This document shows positions 42,973-54,602 of a stretch of DNA of 64,000 bases, in pieces. How positions within the stretch are numbered: the stretch's first letter is position 1; each line of letters begins with the position of its first letter. Below the pieces are notes generated by a model. That model saw only the letters and a list, made by a program, of their open reading frames with translations. It had not been told where the DNA came from and did no database searches. Origin of the DNA: Lactuca virosa (lineage: Eukaryota; Streptophyta; Magnoliopsida; Asterales; Asteraceae); contig CAKMRJ010005523.1 in NCBI GenBank assembly GCA_928212115.1, positions 252,143,044 through 252,207,043 of the forward strand. The letters run 5' to 3'. Both the position numbers and the translations under genes were made by a program.

Positions 42973-44908
42973 ATACAAGTTAAAACACCAAAAATTTAAC
43001 TAAACTCAAACAATAGCTTTCATCAGAAAAGTTGAGTCTTATTCACGGACTGTTTTGACTATCTTAAACTTAATATCTTTCAAAACTGTTTAATATGCAA
43101 ATAGTTCAGGTTCATACCTTTAAAATGACTACTTGCATATCTCCATACTATTTTTCTACGATTTATGGTGATTTTTACAAAACTGCCTATCACTTCAGAA
43201 ACGAATTCGGACCAGTCTGTGAATATGAACGTTTTCACACAAGTCAAAGACTTCTAGAAATCATAATAAAAATTATGAATAAACTAGACACATTTTTTGA
43301 ACTCTCAGAATTTACGGATTCAGTTTTCAACTTCGTATGATTTTTATATGATTTTTCTAAAACATTGCAGAAAGGTTAAAAAGTAGCTAACAGCTTACAA
43401 CTTTCATAACACTTTGTAGTATGTTGAGCAAAGTGTATAACAATAAGTTCTAAATATTGAATGTATTTTCTTGTTAGTTTATCATCATAAACTGAAATTT
43501 AGTCATTCATTATAAGGATTCTTCATTCATTTGGAACACATATAATAAACTATAATAGGCATAGTTTATGGATTTTTACTACATGGAAAAGGTTTTACTC
43601 TCAAAGCAAATGGGTTTTTCGTATACTAAATAACAGTAATAGTATATGGATTCATAGCACTAATGTATTTTCATAAAAGGGGTCTTTTACATTACAAACG
43701 TTTTTGGATAAACTATAATAGGTATAGCTTATGTTTCATTTACATTTCAAACTCATTTACCAAAGGTTTTCAGTTCAGTTCACGTAAATCTGTTAATGAA
43801 TAAATTTGTGAGACATTCGCTTCACGTTACTTCCAAAGTAACGAAATGAAAAGTCCTGTAAATTATAACCAGAGTCTCTTGTAGGGAGAGCATGATAGTT
43901 GTATATAGATCTATATTGGGTCTGACAAACCCACACCTGAGCTGCATGCAACAGCTAGACCGGCAGGTCTGGGGTGACAAGTGTCATTTAACTTGCGACG
44001 CCTGAAGAACGTCTTATTACATGGCCGACTGAGTCATAACATGGTTATAATAACTCACATGGGGTATTAACAAAACGTAAGATTTACGGGTTTTACTTCT
44101 AAATTAAACGAGTTTATGTCGATTTAAACTTGCATGAATTACTTCAAGTATGGAAAAATACTTGTACATTTCGGTCTTGACATTTAAGACTACATAACTT
44201 TTATAAGGAAAATATTGGATTTTCTTTGGAAACATATTTCTATTAAAACTACGATTCATCTAGAATTGTTAGACTTCAGCTATAATTGCTAAGTGTATAT
44301 GCTAGGGTTATATAAGAATCTAGTCACAATCGACATAGAATTGGTGGGCCCGCCTTACTTTCTGTTCCTTGTTTGGTTGTGGACCTAGGGCAGACCCATT
44401 ATATTCGACGGTTTATTTAACTTAAATTTTTTATATAACTTATATACACTGGGTGATTATAGAAGGAAGCTACGGGTCTTTCTAGGGTTCATTATCGCAT
44501 AACATGGGAGCATTCATTTCACACTTAATAAAGAAAATATTGGATTTTCTGGAATCATACTCTGTCGCTTTTACAAGGAAAACTTTTTTCTTCCTCAAAC
44601 AAAACTCTTATGAACTCACCAACTTAATTGTTGACACTTTTCAAAACTACTTGTATTCTCAGGAAATCAGTGAAATAGGAAATCAACAGCATTTTGAGGA
44701 TGGGACGTTAAATCGTCAAACAGTTCATTTTGTCATCATAATGTAATTGATTTTAAAACATGTAAACATATACTATGGTGTAACCTTTTCAATTATATTT
44801 ATGATGGTTGTATTTACTTTGAGCACTATTATACTCGTTGTTGTGATACTCTACATGAAGTCCTCCACCCCCGGACGTTTCCGCCATCGTTGGTTTGTGG
44901 GTGTGACA

Positions 44909-44925
44909 GATTGGTATCAGAGCAT
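44909..44925 (+). promoter_or_regulatory. Element D primer binding site (tRNA-Met type)
   Basis: GATTGGTATCAGAGCATTG begins directly after the LTR. It is a perfect match to the TTGGTATCAGAGC class, which fixes the LTR end and the plus orientation of element D. Confidence 0.88.
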
Positions 44926-45689
44926 TGTTTATAGTGAACTAAGTATATCGAACCACATAAGATATACAAACTATAAATGCATTGGGACTAAAGTCTCTGA
45001 TTAAACATTTTCAAATAACTATACTTTTAGAAATAAATAGTTTCTTGTTAAAAGTATACATGCATGCATACATACTAAGGTCAGCATCATACTAGAACAA
45101 AACAAAAGTGGTGATTGTTGAATGACACAATTGGGCTTGGGGATGTATAGTCAGGTCTGGGAATGACATAGCCTGATCAACTATGTCTATCCCAGAAGTG
45201 ATTAGCATATGCCTGGGAATGGTTGTGGCGTTGCAACAAGTCTAAAAACTTACCAACTCTATCTACAAAGAAACATTGAAAACATACGACAAACATAAAA
45301 ATACTATAGGAGTATTTGGTGATACTATAAACAACTTATGTGAAAACTAAAGACCCCCATTAGTAGGTCTATAATGACTGAGTGCACACGCTAAGGTTAT
45401 ATATAATTAAAGATATTATAGACTCGGAATCTATGACTATTGCTCTACTTCCTGTTCCTTGTTTGGTTGTGGACTTAGAGTAGAGTCATTTATTCGAAGG
45501 TCTATTCTATCTCAGATTATGTATGACTGGTATGCACTATGTGATTATAGACATGACTAATGAGGATCACCCTCCTATAAGTAATTATAGGATTAGACGT
45601 CTATTAATTATCTCTTCTACCCCTATTCTCCTAACCAAGAAAATGGTGGTTAGAGCGAAGAAAGCCCCGAAGAGGATCCCGAGGAAATA
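44926..45689 (+). other. Element D leader region without a gene
   Basis: No reading frame with a known domain. It contains one diverged copy (45385-45560) of a ~170-bp block also present in the LTR at 44280-44460 and in the interior at 46555-46720, with the core TTCCTTGTTTGGTTGTGG. Confidence 0.6.
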
Positions 45690-46398
45690 ATAGAGCAAGA
45701 ACTGTGGTACCTCAAGATGACAGGCTCTGACCTTGCAACCTATACCGTCCGAATCTGTGATCTAGCACTCCTTTGTCCTTCTATGGTCACCCCGGAAGAC
45801 AAAAATTTGGAGCGATACCTCTGGGGACTGTCCCCCTAAATTCAAGATAGCGTGTTGGCCTCAAGACCAACTACCTTTGACAGTGCCAAGGAGTTGGCAC
45901 AACAACTCATCGACCATAGGGCCATCCATGACACCGTGACAACCACCCCTGATCAAGCAAGAGGAGGAAACAACAAAAGGAAGTTCTGCGATAACAAGAA
46001 GGACCAACCAGCCCAGGACTTCACTAAGAAGCAACAGATCGTTGTTGTTCATGCTACCACAACCCTCGCCACGCCAGCACCCATAAATTAATACGCTGGA
46101 ACCCTTCCGGAATGCAACAAGTGTAACTTACATCATACTGGGGTTTGCCGGGAGAGGCATTGCAAAAATTGTAACAGGAAGGGGCACACTGTCCGTTTCT
46201 GTAAGGCACCAGCACAACCCATCAACCAGGTCCCTGGCACTGGAGTAAGCTCAGCCTGTTACGAGTGCGGCGAAACGGGATACTTTAAAATGGACTGTCC
46301 AAGAGCAAGGAATGCCGGTGATGGTGGAAGGGTGCTTACGATCACTACAGGAGAGACCACCTCGGAACCGCCCGTAAATATCAGTACGTGTTTCTAAC
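45690..46398 (+). pseudogene. Element D gag fragment with zinc knuckles
   Basis: One frame, broken by two TAA stops (45836-45838 and 46089-46091), gives QELWYLKMTGSDLATYTVRI, LLCPSMVTPEDKNLERYLWG and FDSAKELAQQLIDH, the C-terminal part of a Ty3/gypsy capsid, then ECNKCNLHHTGVCRERHCKN and CYECGETGYFKMDC, a zinc-knuckle pair. The second is C-X2-C-X4-Y-X4-C, with Tyr in place of His. The capsid N-terminus and everything after the knuckles (protease, RT, integrase) are absent. It ends with a stop at 46396-46398. Confidence 0.85.
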
Positions 46399-47069
46399 AT
46401 CGACGTTCAGATTTTTAAATTTTTTTTTACTAAAACTAGCATCGATTAAAGTATATCAACCATAAATCTCGAGAACACGGCAAAACGTGAATAAGTCTTA
46501 TCTCCTATATAAAAACGCAAGGTTTTTACTAGTGAATCTATGATGGCTAGTGTAAACGTTATGGTCATATATCATTAAGGTTCTATGGACATTAGAATGT
46601 GTGATTCCGCCTCATTTCCTGTTCCTTGTTTGGTTGTGGGCTTAAGGCAGGGTCACTTATCCGAATGCCCTTGCAATCTTAATGATATACGATTAGTTTA
46701 CACCAAGCAATTATAAAAGATCTGGTAGGACTTATAATGCAAATTTCATCACAAATTGTTGAAGCATTCGTAATACTAGTACTCACTAACTACAACCTGG
46801 AATATTCGTAATGGTAACAGCAAGGATAAAACGGGGAGCATAAAGGCACACATAGAATACACTATCATTCCAAAACAATAACTCCTTTTAAAATCGACTC
46901 AACTCAAGTTACAATAAGAAATTCCAAGGTCGTTATTTAACATTAGGCGGATTGGTCCCCGCCATATCAATTTCTTGTACTACGAAAAGTACCCACATCT
47001 TTCCCCAAGTCTCGAAGTCCCGGTCAAAGTACTAATTTCGGGACGAAATTCTTTCTAACGGAGGGATGA
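46399..47069 (+). other. Element D interior after gag, no gene
   Basis: AT-rich sequence with no frame of note. It holds the third diverged copy of the TTCCTTGTTTGGTTGTGG block (46555-46720). It ends with AACGGAGGGATGA, a purine-rich tract before the 3' LTR that may serve as the polypurine tract. Confidence 0.6.
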
Positions 47070-50000
47070 TGTGACAACCGTCAATTTTTGGTCAAGACAA
47101 AGTCAACTAAAGTCAACGAGTCATACCGGTCAACTCATCTAACCCTTGTATATTAGGGTTTCCATTATGTTTCTTATTGTACAACTCGCAATCTTAATAC
47201 AAAGTATCACTTAGAGTTTTCACATGTTCGGAAATTCTAAACCCTAATCAGGGCAAGTGATGAAACTACTCGATAAAACATTATTCCTTAACCCTCGGGG
47301 GCATATAACAATCATAACGATACTTAACGAGATTTACGAACCTTGCGTTACGAAGTCAAACACTCAAAAAGGTCGCAAACGAAATCTCTCTCAATCTCTT
47401 TCACTATATCTCTCTCTATCAAAAATCTCTCCTAAATCTCTCTAAGTATGGGAAATCTCTCCAAGTATGTAAAATCTCTCCCAAATCTCTCCAAGTATGT
47501 GAAATCTCTCCCAAATCTCTCTAAGTATGAGAAATCTCTCCAAGTATGTAAAATCTCTCCCAAATCTCTCCAAGTATGTGAAATCTCTCCCAAATCTCTC
47601 TAAGTATGAGAAATCTCTCCAAGTATGTAAAATCTCTCCCAAATCTCTCCAAGTATGTGAAATCTCTCCCAAATCTCTCTCAAAATCTCTCTCAACTTTT
47701 TATAATCACTTGGGGCATCCCGACCCTTGAATTAGTCAAAAACAGCTCGAAAACGGAAGTTTACGCGAAAACAGCTTTAAGGAGCCGAACCCTCTTAAGG
47801 AGCCGAACCTAGCTTAAGGGCCGAACCCTCTTATAGGAGCGAAATCCTCTTAGAGCCGAAGCTCCTATTAGAACCGAAGTCCCTATGAACCGAAACCGAA
47901 CCTCGGAAGACCGAAGGTCCCTTCGGACCGAACTACTAGCCAGCTTCGCCTTCGGTCCCTTCTGATGAGTTCGCCTGCGAGACCTACTCGGACCGAACCC
48001 CTCCCTCTCGGTTCCAATACACCAACCGAACCATGCCTTCGGTTCTAATGCTACTAAGACCGAACCTCACCCCTGACTTTGGATTTTCCCATTTTTCACC
48101 CGGTTTTCGACCACGACTCCGTTTTAAGCCCGGTTTTTATTATTTTAACGTTGGATTTTCACCCAAAATTATATTTCAACATATAAGACCCCCTATTTCA
48201 TAATTTTAATCACGTTTTGAGTGCAATCTTTATTTTGGAATAAAATCTAGTGGGTGAGATTTTAAGGTGGAGTGTTGACTTTACCTTGAGTTATGACACA
48301 AGCAACCCACCACACCCACTCCAAGACCATTCCCAGTCACTATTCACCCATACCTAGTCAATCATTGTCCTTTTTCCCACCATTTTTCCAGCCATACTCT
48401 TGCACAAAAGCTAGAAATCCTTATCTCTCCTCCCATTTTCACTCACTTTTCACCAAAAAGCAAAACCCATTCTCTCTCACTTCCTCTCACCAAGAATTTG
48501 AGATTCAAGGCTGATCTTGAGCTCTTCACACACCTTTGGTAAGTAAATCTCTTCCCACACTTGATTTCCTTACACTTCTTCAATCAAATCATGAGTTCCT
48601 TACACAAATATCGTCATATTTGTTGTTAGATCTTCAAATCTTCAAGCATCGCCCAAGTGTTCTTGAGTTGAACACTTCTTTTCTCCATCATCCATCTACT
48701 GAACTCACTCAAGGTGAATTAATACCCCTACATTTTCATGTTTTCTACAAGTTTTAGGGGGGGGGGGGTAATACAAGTTAAAACACCAAAAACTTAACTA
48801 AACTCAAACAACAGCTTTCATCAGAAAAGTTGAGTCTTATTCACGGACTGTTTTGACTAGCTTAAACTTAATATCTTTCAAAAATATTTAATATTCAAAT
48901 AGCTCAGGTTCATACCTTTAAAATGACTACTTGCACATCTCCATACTATGTTTCTACGATTTATGGTGATTTTTACAAACCTGCCTATCACTTCAGAAAC
49001 GAAGTCGGACCAGTCTGTGAATATGAACGTTTTCACACAAGTCAAAGACTTCTAGAAATCATAATAAAAATTATGAATAAACTAGACACATTTTTTGAAT
49101 CTCTCAGAATTTACGGATTCAGTTTTCGACTTCGTATGATTTTTCTATGATTTTTCTAAAACATTGCAGAAAGGTTAAAAACTAGCTAACAACTTACAAC
49201 TTTCATAACACTTTGTAGTATGTTGAGCAAAGTGTATAACAATAAGTTCTAAATATTGAATGTATTTTCTTGTTAGTTTATCATCATAAACTGAAATTTA
49301 GTCATTCATTATAAGGATTCTTCATTCATTTCGAACACATATAATAAACTATAATAGGCATAGTTTATGGATTTTTACTACATGGAAAAGGTTTTACTCT
49401 CAAAGCAAATGGGTTTTTCGTATACTAAATAACAGTAATAGTATATGGATTCATAGCACTAATGTATTTTCATAAAAGGGGTCTTTTACATTACAAAAAT
49501 TTTGGATAAACTATAATAGGTATAGTTTATGTTTCATTTACATTTCAAACTCATTTACCAAAGGTATTCAGTTCAGTTCACGTAAATCTGTTAATGAATA
49601 AATTTGTGAGACATTCGCTTCACGTTACTTCCAAAGTAACGAAATCAAAAGTCCTGTAAATTGTAACCAGAGTCTCTTGTAGGGAGAGCATGATAGTTGT
49701 ATATAGATCTATATTGGGTCTGACAAACCCACACCTGAGCTGCATGCAACAGCTAGACCGACAGGTCTGGGGTGACAAGTGTCATTTAACTTGCGACGCC
49801 TGAAGAACGTCGTATTACGAGGCCGACTGAGTCATAGCATGGTTATAAATAACTCACATGGGGTATTAACAAAACATAAGATTTATGGGTTTTACTTCTA
49901 AATTAAACGAGTTTATGTCGATTTAAACTTGCATGAATTACTTCAAGTATGGAAAAAATACTTGTACATTTCGGTCTTGACATTTAAGACTACATAACTT

Positions 50001-50385
50001 TTATAAGGAAAATATTAGATTTTCTTTGGAAACATATTTCTATTAAAACTACATTTCATCTAGAATTGTTGGACTTCAGCTATAATTGCTAAGTGTATAT
50101 GCTAGGGTTATATAAGAATCTAGTCACAATCGACTTAGAATTGGTGGGCCCGCCTTATTTCCTGTTCCTTGTTTGGTTGTGGACCTAGGACAGACTCATT
50201 ATATTCGACGGTTTATTTAACTTAAATTTTATATAACTTATATACACTGGGTGATTATAGAAGGAAGCTACGGGTCTTTCTAGGGTTCATTATCGCATAA
50301 CATGGGAGCATTCATTTCACACTTAATAAAGAAAATATTGGATTTTCTGGAATCATACTCTGTCGCTTTTACAAGGAAAACGTTT
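47070..50385 (+). mobile_element. Element D 3' LTR, first part (continues at 63962)
   Basis: It matches 41217-44590 from TGTGACAACCGTC onwards, including the minisatellite (47432-47690) and the CCGAA-rich part. It is cut by copia E. The rest resumes at 63962 with CTCAAACAAAACTC and leaves the window at 64000; by comparison with the 5' copy about 280 bp should remain outside. Confidence 0.9.
47432..47690. repeat. 79-bp minisatellite in element D 3' LTR
   Basis: Same repeat as at 41583-41830, with unit starts at 47527 and 47606. A few single-base differences exist between the two LTR copies. Confidence 0.88.
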
Positions 50386-50390
50386 TCTTC
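50386..50390. repeat. Target site duplication TCTTC (left copy, copia E)
   Basis: TCTTC precedes TGTAAGGGTCG and equals 63957-63961. The uninterrupted site can be seen in the 5' LTR of D near 44588. Confidence 0.93.
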
Positions 50391-50526
50391 TGTAAGGGTC
50401 GAATTGTTGTAATTAGTCGAAATGTATTTTGTTCTCTTCGAATATTTTGTAATGTATTTTACTAGGGCGCTTTTATTCGAAGCCTAAATGTCTAGGCCTT
50501 AGTATATTTTTTGTACGCTTTCAGGT

Positions 50527-50540
50527 CCCTATAAATAGGG
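50527..50540 (+). promoter_or_regulatory. TATA box inside palindrome CCCTATAAATAGGG
   Basis: The TATA box TATAAATA (50530-50537) lies in CCCTATAAATAGGG, a 6-bp inverted repeat with a two-base centre. Both LTRs keep it unchanged. Confidence 0.7.
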
Positions 50541-50610
50541 TTATTTTACTAGAGTTAGATAAGAGTTTTTACAGACCTGTCTACTGTACTCTGTAAACAT
50601 TCGAAAGCGT

Positions 50611-50616
50611 AATAAA
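50611..50616 (+). terminator. Possible polyadenylation signal in copia E 5' LTR
   Basis: AATAAA about 80 bp after the TATA box. In the 3' LTR the equivalent is 63854-63859, where it would end element transcripts. Confidence 0.45.
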
Positions 50617-50713
50617 GCTGAAACAAGATCATATTTACATCCGGTGTTCAATCTCGCATTCTTACTTGAATTCATACTCTGATTAATTCAATACTCGATT
50701 CTTTGGTTCATCA

Positions 50714-50727
50714 ATTGGTATTAGAGC
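50714..50727 (+). promoter_or_regulatory. Copia E primer binding site
   Basis: ATTGGTATTAGAGCA directly after the LTR. It differs from the consensus TTGGTATCAGAGC by C to T at one position. Confidence 0.8.
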
Positions 50728-50988
50728 AGGAATCACATCTGTGATCTGATTTTCATCCATTCAAAAAGTTTTTGAATCAAATTTTTGGTTCGAAACTTTC
50801 CGCACTTTTTGATCGTGAAAAATTTGTCTAGATCTTAGTCTGTGATTTGATTCTACATTTGAATTGTTGAATCGAGTGTTCTTCTAGCAATTCCGATTTG
50901 ATTCAATCAGTTTGTTTTCAAATTTCCAATTCTTCTTAAGAATTTTCAAAATCAACTTCCGTACAACAATGGCGAGTTTCTCAATTCG

Positions 50989-53181
50989 ATGACATCGTTT
51001 TCTCATCTGTTAGGTTCATCAACCAAAATTCCAATGCTAATCCCTGAATATTATGATCAGTGGGCTGATCGTATGCAGGATTATCTAAATGGTCTTGATG
51101 AAGAATTATGGTCATGTATCACTGGAAATGTCAATGTTCCAGTGAATGTTCAACCAATTGGATCATCTTCTACAAATTTTGGAGTTGATAATCAAACTGA
51201 TCGTCTGAAGAAACTGGAGAAGAGGTGTATGAGGGAACTGCGAGGAGCCTTACCACCAGTTGTGTACAACTATATAAGGAGTTGTATAACTGCAAAGGAG
51301 ATCTAGAACAGTTTGAAAGATAAGTTTCAAGGAAGTGAGAAGACGAAAATCAATTCAGTCAAACAGTGCTTGGTTGAGCTGAAAGATTTCAGACAAAAAG
51401 AAGGTGAAACAATCGAAGTCTACTATGATCGACTGAACGAGTTAATCTATCGTTGTAATCTCTATGGAATTACCAGGACTTCAATGGAATTCAATCTCAT
51501 CTTTGTGATGGGTCTTCGAAAAGAATGGAGAAGTGTTAGTATGATGGTGAAGAATCAGCAAAGTGTTGATACATCAACTCTCAATGATTTGTACAATCAG
51601 TTGAAAACACACGAAACTGAGGTAAATGAAATTGCTGAAGAGACGAAGCTAAATTTGGGAGGTCCATTGGCACTTGTGTCAAAGATATCTGAGAAAGAAG
51701 CAGAAAATGGTGATTCTGAGGAAGAAGAAGGATTCATCATGAATTCGGATGATGAGGCAATAGCTTTTTACTCGAATAATCGTGTTAAGAAGTTTTTCAA
51801 AAAGTCGTTTAATCCGAAAACTAAGCTTGCTGAGGTAAAAGGAAGTGCTGTGAGTAAAACTGCTGATGAGGAGAAAAAGAAAGTTGAGAAGAAAGATTCG
51901 AAAGTGTCTGAAGGAAAGATTGAGAAAAAGCTGAAAGGTGATGCTGGAATAGATTGTCATTATTGCAACGGTGCGAATCATCTTGCGAATGACTGTATGC
52001 TTCAGAAAAAGGATGAGAGGAAGAATAAAGTCAAGGATGAGGCGTATTATGCAGAGAGGCTTGAGGAGGTTCGTGCGAAAGCCAAGAATTTGTCATTGGT
52101 TGCAAAGGGTGAACATGAGGATGAAGATGGAACTTATCAAATCTGGTCATCCGGATCAGACGATGAAGAAATGCGAAATCCGACACATGGAGCGTTGTAT
52201 GCGAAAATGGAGGAGGACTCAGATGATGAGGAATTCGAAGTGAGAGAACGATGCTTCGTATCCAAAGCGGCTGACAAATCTCCAATGACAACAAAGGTAC
52301 GTAAAATTCTCGAATCTTTTAATATTCCTACACATGCTTATGATTCTGAACTAATATCTTTTGATGAGACGGTTACTTATTTTGATTCAATTGTTGTGTC
52401 TGCTAGCAATGAGGCCAACAAATTGTCCATGGAGTTGTTAGAGACCAAAAAGAGATTAGACTTGAAAATAAGCAAAATTGAATGTTTGGAATTACAAATA
52501 ACAAATATTATGTGTGATAGGGATACTTTAACGAGTGAAGTCAAACTTTTGTTAGCACAAAGAAACATTTATTGTAATTCTGCTAAAAGACTTTATGGCA
52601 AATTAACTGATTTACATCATTCATGTGACATAAGTAAAGAGCAACATAGAAAATTACTACCTTTTCTAGCATTCGAAAGAGCTAAGGTAGATAATATTTC
52701 GTATGATTGTGAGCAAATAATAGCTGATTTTGACAAAGTTCCTGATGATAGATATAAATATGGAATTGTCAAAATTGATGAATGTCTTGATGCGAATGAA
52801 TTAGTTAACATAGTGAATGATACTTTGACTAAATCTGAACAAATTCAAATTTTGAAAAAGACTGAGAATTCAACATCTGATTCTCAATCTAATTTTGCTG
52901 ATATTGAAGATAATTCTGACAATATTAGTGAAATTAGTGAACTTGAAGATGTTGATTGTTCTCAGTTGTCTGTTGTTAATGTTGCATCAACATCTAAAGG
53001 GAAAGAAAAAGTTAAGGATTTGATGGTTGAAAATGAAACTGATATACCTTCAACTTCGAAAGTTTGTGATATGAACTTCGTGGATCTCAAAGACAGTCAA
53101 ACTGATGATAGTGATGATGAAGATGAAGAGAAATTTCGAAGGAAAAGAAATCTTCAAAGGAAGAAGAAACTCCTCGAATAG
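50989..53181 (+). pseudogene. Copia E gag (capsid, zinc knuckle, coiled coil)
   Basis: The frame from ATG 50989 (MTSFSHLLG) runs to a single in-frame TAG at 51304-51306, then 622 further codons are open. Motifs: EYYDQWADRMQDYLNGLDEE (N-terminal gag), KDKFQGSEKTKINSVKQCLV and LGGPLALV (UBN2-type capsid), CHYCNGANHLANDC (complete zinc knuckle, near residue 215 of the second part), then an acidic region and a long helix (ELLETKKRLDLKISKIECLE). An ATG at 50969 opens another frame that stops at once, so a small frameshift probably lies at the start. The product would form the particle shell and bind RNA. Confidence 0.88.
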
Positions 53182-54411
53182 TGGTTGATCAAGTGTATGG
53201 TGATACACAAAAGTTCGAAAAAGTAATGAATGAAAAAGGTGAACACTATCTTGAAACGAATACAGTGGTTTATCCAAATTTCAAATGTACAGATGATGTC
53301 ATTTTTCCAAATCAAGTTTTCGTAACTACTGGAAATGTTGAGAATATCAAACCAGAATTAAAGAAGTTAGTTGAGGAGGATAATTCAAAAACAACTGATG
53401 AAGGTTTTTTTCGCAAATCAAAGCACAGTTGAAAACAACTTAACAAAGAATTCGTATGTGTTCCAACGTCAAAAACCACAAAGAAAATGGGTTGAAAAAT
53501 CAAAATTGAAAAAGAGAATTCAAAACAAGTTGAAAAGGAAAATGAAAAGTTGTCAAACTAAACTCTAAGGAATTTAAAGATCAAATTGACAAATTTTGAA
53601 GGAAAACAACATTTCAAAAAGACAAGCAAGAAAGAAAATATTTTGGCAAAATGTTGAGTCTCAAAAGATGTCTGAATCACAATCACCCAAAAATGTTTTC
53701 AAAGCTAAAAATTCCTCTTTTTCAACAAAACCTCAACGTTCATCACAATCAAATCATTCAAGGTCTGAAGTGAATAAACAATCAAGGTTTTCAAAAGTTT
53801 TAGAAACTAACAAATCAAGAGCATTTTCAAATAAATCAAATCCAAATCAAAAATTATTTCAACGTCAACATTTTAAATCAACAGTTGATACATCATATGC
53901 TCAATCTTTTCTAACAAATCCAAAAGTTGATTTTGTTCCTCAAAAGCCAAATTTTCCTAATCATACGAAGAAAGAACATATGAAAACTTCACGTGAAAAA
54001 GGAATGACTTCAAGGAAGAACATTGATCATTGGCTTGAAGGCAAAGGAAAGATGTATCAGTCGAATACATTTTCAAAGGAGCAAATTCACGAAGCATATG
54101 AGAAGTATGTGAATACTTCATCAAACGGCAGTTCATCTTCTAAGGATTCGAACATATCAGTCAAAGCTTGGAAACCAGTATTAAAAGCAAAGAATGTTCA
54201 TTCACAAACTCAGAATTCGAAGGGTAATATCAGTGAACATTCGAAACCATCAACAACTTATGTTTCGGTTCCTTTAAATGAAGATGTAAACTTAATTGAT
54301 AGTCTCAAAACCAAAGTTTGTGATTGGGTTAAAAGTTCTTCATTACATTCGAAATTGAAATCTAATTTCCAAGGACCCAAAAAGCCTTGGGTACCTAAAT
54401 TTTTCCACTGA
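53181..54411 (+). pseudogene. Copia E gag C-terminal extension
   Basis: Three overlapping or adjacent frames (53181-53432, 53371-53568, 53596-54411) give a lysine- and serine-rich, low-complexity protein ending KKPWVPKFFH, the tryptophan-proline-lysine motif that precedes copia protease. Frame changes at about 53175, 53430 and 53570 break it. It has no recognisable fold. IDHWLEGKGKMYQSN near 54025 may be a conserved patch. Confidence 0.6.
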
Positions 54412-54602
54412 TTGTAGGTACTATGTGACGAGCAATATGATAAAAAGTGGTACATTGATAGTGGTTGCTCTCGTCACATGACTGGGAAGAAGGAGAATTT
54501 ACGTGATTTTCGAAGTCTCAAAAATGCTGGAGTAGTGAAGTTTGGGAACAATAAAAATGTCAAGTCAAAGGATATGGGAAGATCACGAATGGACAATTCA
54601 CA
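54412..54602 (+). pseudogene. Copia E protease
   Basis: KWYIDSGCSRHMTGKKENL carries the active-site Asp-Ser-Gly (54457-54465), followed by NLRDFRSLKNAG. A one-base frame change near 54555 leads into the integrase frame. The protease would process Gag-Pol. Confidence 0.85.

Larger units (their letters stand above)
41217..44908 (+). mobile_element. Element D 5' LTR (3692 bp)
   Basis: TG...CA ends, from TGTGACAACCG to GGGTGTGACA. It contains, in order, a 79-bp minisatellite (41583-41830), short AAGGAGCCGAACC repeats (41930-41985), a CCGAA/TTCGG-rich part with a hairpin (42077-42092), a T-then-G homopolymer run (42920-42972), and a long AT-rich part. No protein of interest is encoded; short frames at 42461-43003 are repeated in the other LTR with changes. 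It matches 47070-50385 closely. Confidence 0.88.
50391..50713 (+). mobile_element. Copia E 5' LTR
   Basis: 323 bp from TGTAAGGGTCGAATTG to TTTGGTTCATCA. It contains TATAAATA within a palindrome (50527-50540) and an AATAAA signal (50611-50616). It pairs with 63634-63956. Confidence 0.95.

Noticed and set aside
42461..43003. Ser/Phe-rich frames in the element D LTR (also 48293-48757)
   Set aside because: The two LTR copies differ by changes that alter the frames, and the translation is low-complexity. Treated as non-coding.
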